From positions 1 to 6,829 of the forward strand of contig JAHJUB010000151.1 in assembly GCA_018829455.1 (NCBI GenBank): a stretch of DNA of 6,829 nt. The letters are read 5' to 3'. The notes under the pieces are model-generated. The model was not told where the DNA came from, searched no databases, and saw only the letters and a program-made list of their open reading frames with translations. This document shows, one piece after another, positions 6,303 through 6,829 of this stretch (within the stretch, counting starts at the first letter, position 1; every line of letters begins with the position of its first letter). This DNA comes from Candidatus Omnitrophota bacterium (GTDB lineage: Bacteria; Ratteibacteria; UBA8468; MWAK01). Made by a program: the position numbers and the translations under genes.

Positions 6303-6360
6303 AGCAATTGACCCGCTTCTATTCTTCGGCGTATGGCCGGGACGAGTGTAATTCTCAACC
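6303..6360 (-). repeat. Structured tandem unit 1 in the XRE leader
   Basis: This promoter-proximal copy has CCCG (6341-6338) pairing with CGGG (6315-6312) around the same 22-nt loop. Compared with unit 2, a U-A pair has become G-C on both sides, a compensatory change. The lower helix AGAATT with AATTgCT carries one bulged base here. Spacing of 63 bp and spacers of about 18 bp between cores are wrong for a CRISPR array. Confidence 0.7.
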
Positions 6361-6381
6361 TTGGTTGGCTCTTTTAACCGC

Positions 6382-6397
6382 GCCGAGCAAGCTCGGC
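6382..6397. repeat. Short perfect hairpin in the XRE leader
   Basis: GCCGAGC-aa-GCTCGGC is a 7-bp inverted repeat with a 2-bp centre. It lies about 20 bases downstream of the predicted XRE transcription start on the minus strand and may stabilise the 5' end of that leader. No U-tract follows on either strand, so it is not a terminator. Confidence 0.5.
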
Positions 6398-6424
6398 AAC
6401 AACCGTAGTCCAGGAGACGCAAAG

Positions 6425-6453
6425 ATTGTAACTTCGTCTCTGCCCGGCGTCAA
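6425..6453 (-). promoter_or_regulatory. Candidate promoter of the XRE gene
   Basis: TTGACG (6448-6453) and TACAAT (6425-6430) on the minus strand have a 17-base spacer and one mismatch each to consensus. The start would be near 6418, giving an unusually long leader of about 250 nt that carries both tandem units. An inverted repeat, GAGACG (6414-6419) and CGTCTC (6435-6440), brackets the -10 box and could be an operator. Confidence 0.6.
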
Positions 6454-6458
6454 CGGAT

Positions 6459-6481
6459 GACAGGCGAGACGCCTGTCCTAC
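6459..6481 (-). repeat. GTAG-led palindromic repeat, GACAGGC type
   Basis: On the minus strand GTAG is followed by GACAGGC-gtctc-GCCTGTC, a perfect 7-bp stem with a 5-base loop. It shares the leading GTAG with the other palindromic units in this window and lies just upstream of the XRE promoter. Confidence 0.65.
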
Positions 6482-6483
6482 TG

Positions 6484-6543
6484 GGGAGGGGCTCCGCCTT
6501 CGCTCAGAAAACGAGCTATGGCGGACACGGTCTGTCCCCTCCC
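6484..6543. repeat. 60-bp nested palindrome
   Basis: GGGAGGGG (6484-6491) pairs with CCCCTCCC (6536-6543). Inside are TCCGCC/GGCGGA (6493-6498 with 6520-6525) and GCTC/GAGC (6502-6505 with 6513-6516). Immediately next to it is a small CCGCC-ttc-GGCGG hairpin (6542-6554). It could fold as a long stem with an asymmetric internal loop. There is no coding frame or U-tract. Confidence 0.55.
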
Positions 6544-6561
6544 GCCTTCGGCGGACTTTCA

Positions 6562-6591
6562 GCCCGCGGGCTTGATGAATCAAGCCCCTAC
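6562..6591 (-). repeat. Palindromic repeat C (GTAGGGG unit)
   Basis: On the minus strand this 30-bp unit matches the left half of repeat A (3083-3112) at 29 of 30 positions, the one difference being in the 2-base loop. The 9-bp stem GGGCTTGAT/ATCAAGCCC (6568-6587) is perfect. Confidence 0.8.
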
Positions 6592-6594
6592 AGA

Positions 6595-6616
6595 CGACCC
6601 TGAAGGGTCGCACTAC
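6595..6616 (-). repeat. GTAG-led palindromic repeat, CGACCCT type
   Basis: On the minus strand GTAGTG is followed directly by CGACCCT-tc-AGGGTCG, a perfect 7-bp stem with a TC loop. The same orientation, leading GTAG and TC loop as repeat C three bases away suggest a related mobile hairpin family. Confidence 0.6.
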
Positions 6617-6829
6617 ATTTCTATGAAGTGACTTACCGGACTGATGACCCAATCGTTTCTGCCTTCAATCCTGGCAAAAACAGCGATGATGGGACTACTG
6701 GGCGGGAATCTAGCCCAAGTTCCACACTTTTGAGAAACAAACGGCGGAAACACAGGTATCTTCACTTTTTTATTTCACTATATCAGGCTATTTGACACCC
6801 ACATTTTCTTCGGTTTCATAATTTCTTTA
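6617..6829. other. Unassigned end of window
   Basis: I see no convincing gene here. A 50-codon minus-strand frame with a GTG start (6613-6765) has no ribosome site and no recognised family. On the plus strand TTGACA (6792-6797) is followed after 19 bases by CATAAT (6817-6822), a possible weak promoter for a gene beyond the window. Confidence 0.4.

Noticed and set aside
6240..6360. Two near-identical repeats resembling a mini CRISPR array
   Set aside because: The cores are 45 bp with about 18-bp intervals, outside normal CRISPR repeat and spacer sizes. There are only two copies, and the intervals are themselves related and take part in the fold. No cas gene is nearby.
6189..6652. Minus- and plus-strand frames of 77-114 codons over the XRE leader and repeat cluster
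   Set aside because: Their peptides are translations of the tandem units and palindromes (repeated NYTRP-like and CNSQP-like motifs), without ribosome sites or known domains.
6613..6765. 50-codon minus-strand frame with a GTG start
   Set aside because: It has no Shine-Dalgarno site and no recognisable domain, and it ends within the GTAG repeat cluster. It could be a remnant of a gene but there is not enough to call it.

Overview
The window looks like a chromosomal segment of an uncultured bacterium, probably from a candidate phylum. The 16S rRNA is clearly bacterial: it matches the EUB338, 515F and 806R primer regions but has two mismatches to 27F. The sigma70-type promoters are close to consensus, and the intergenic spaces carry many small palindromic repeats of a kind I associate with environmental genomes. 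I cannot name the phylum from sequence alone.

Layout. Positions 1-944 are the 5' part of a 16S rRNA gene on the minus strand, running out of the window. It is driven by a perfect TTGACA-17-TATAAT promoter at 1010-1038. Just upstream on the same strand is a 69-residue single-pass membrane peptide with a Met/Pro-rich tail (1053-1262). Its promoter and that of a plus-strand operon diverge and share the same -35 bases (1331-1337). The plus-strand operon holds a single-domain GlmU-type uridylyltransferase (1388-2128) and PRPP synthetase (prs, 2130-3065). A galactose-mutarotase-like protein (3144-4160) follows after a palindromic repeat. The convergent gap 4161-4341 is filled by two repeat elements. 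On the minus strand come gdhA (4342-5682) and, upstream of it, an XRE-family regulator (5842-6168). From 6169 to the end I see no convincing gene, only leader RNA, repeats and hairpins.

Main regulatory story. The gdhA gene has a good promoter (5811-5839), a perfect 23-bp operator-like palindrome over the -10 and start site, and then a ~120-nt leader. The leader ends in an intrinsic terminator whose U-tract lies 3 nt from the Shine-Dalgarno sequence, so every gdhA mRNA has to read through it. Two hairpins precede the terminator, each with a six-base loop having A at position 1 and G at position 4. The second overlaps the terminator's 5' arm. This is the architecture of ANTAR-protein antitermination, known from nitrogen and amine metabolism, and it fits glutamate dehydrogenase as an ammonium-assimilation gene.

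The XRE gene has its own unusual leader of about 250 nt. It contains two tandem 58-nt units (period 63) whose CCCN/NGGG stem shows a compensatory U-A to G-C change, which points to a conserved structured element not recognised here. Functional links between the XRE protein, the gdhA operator and these leaders are inference.
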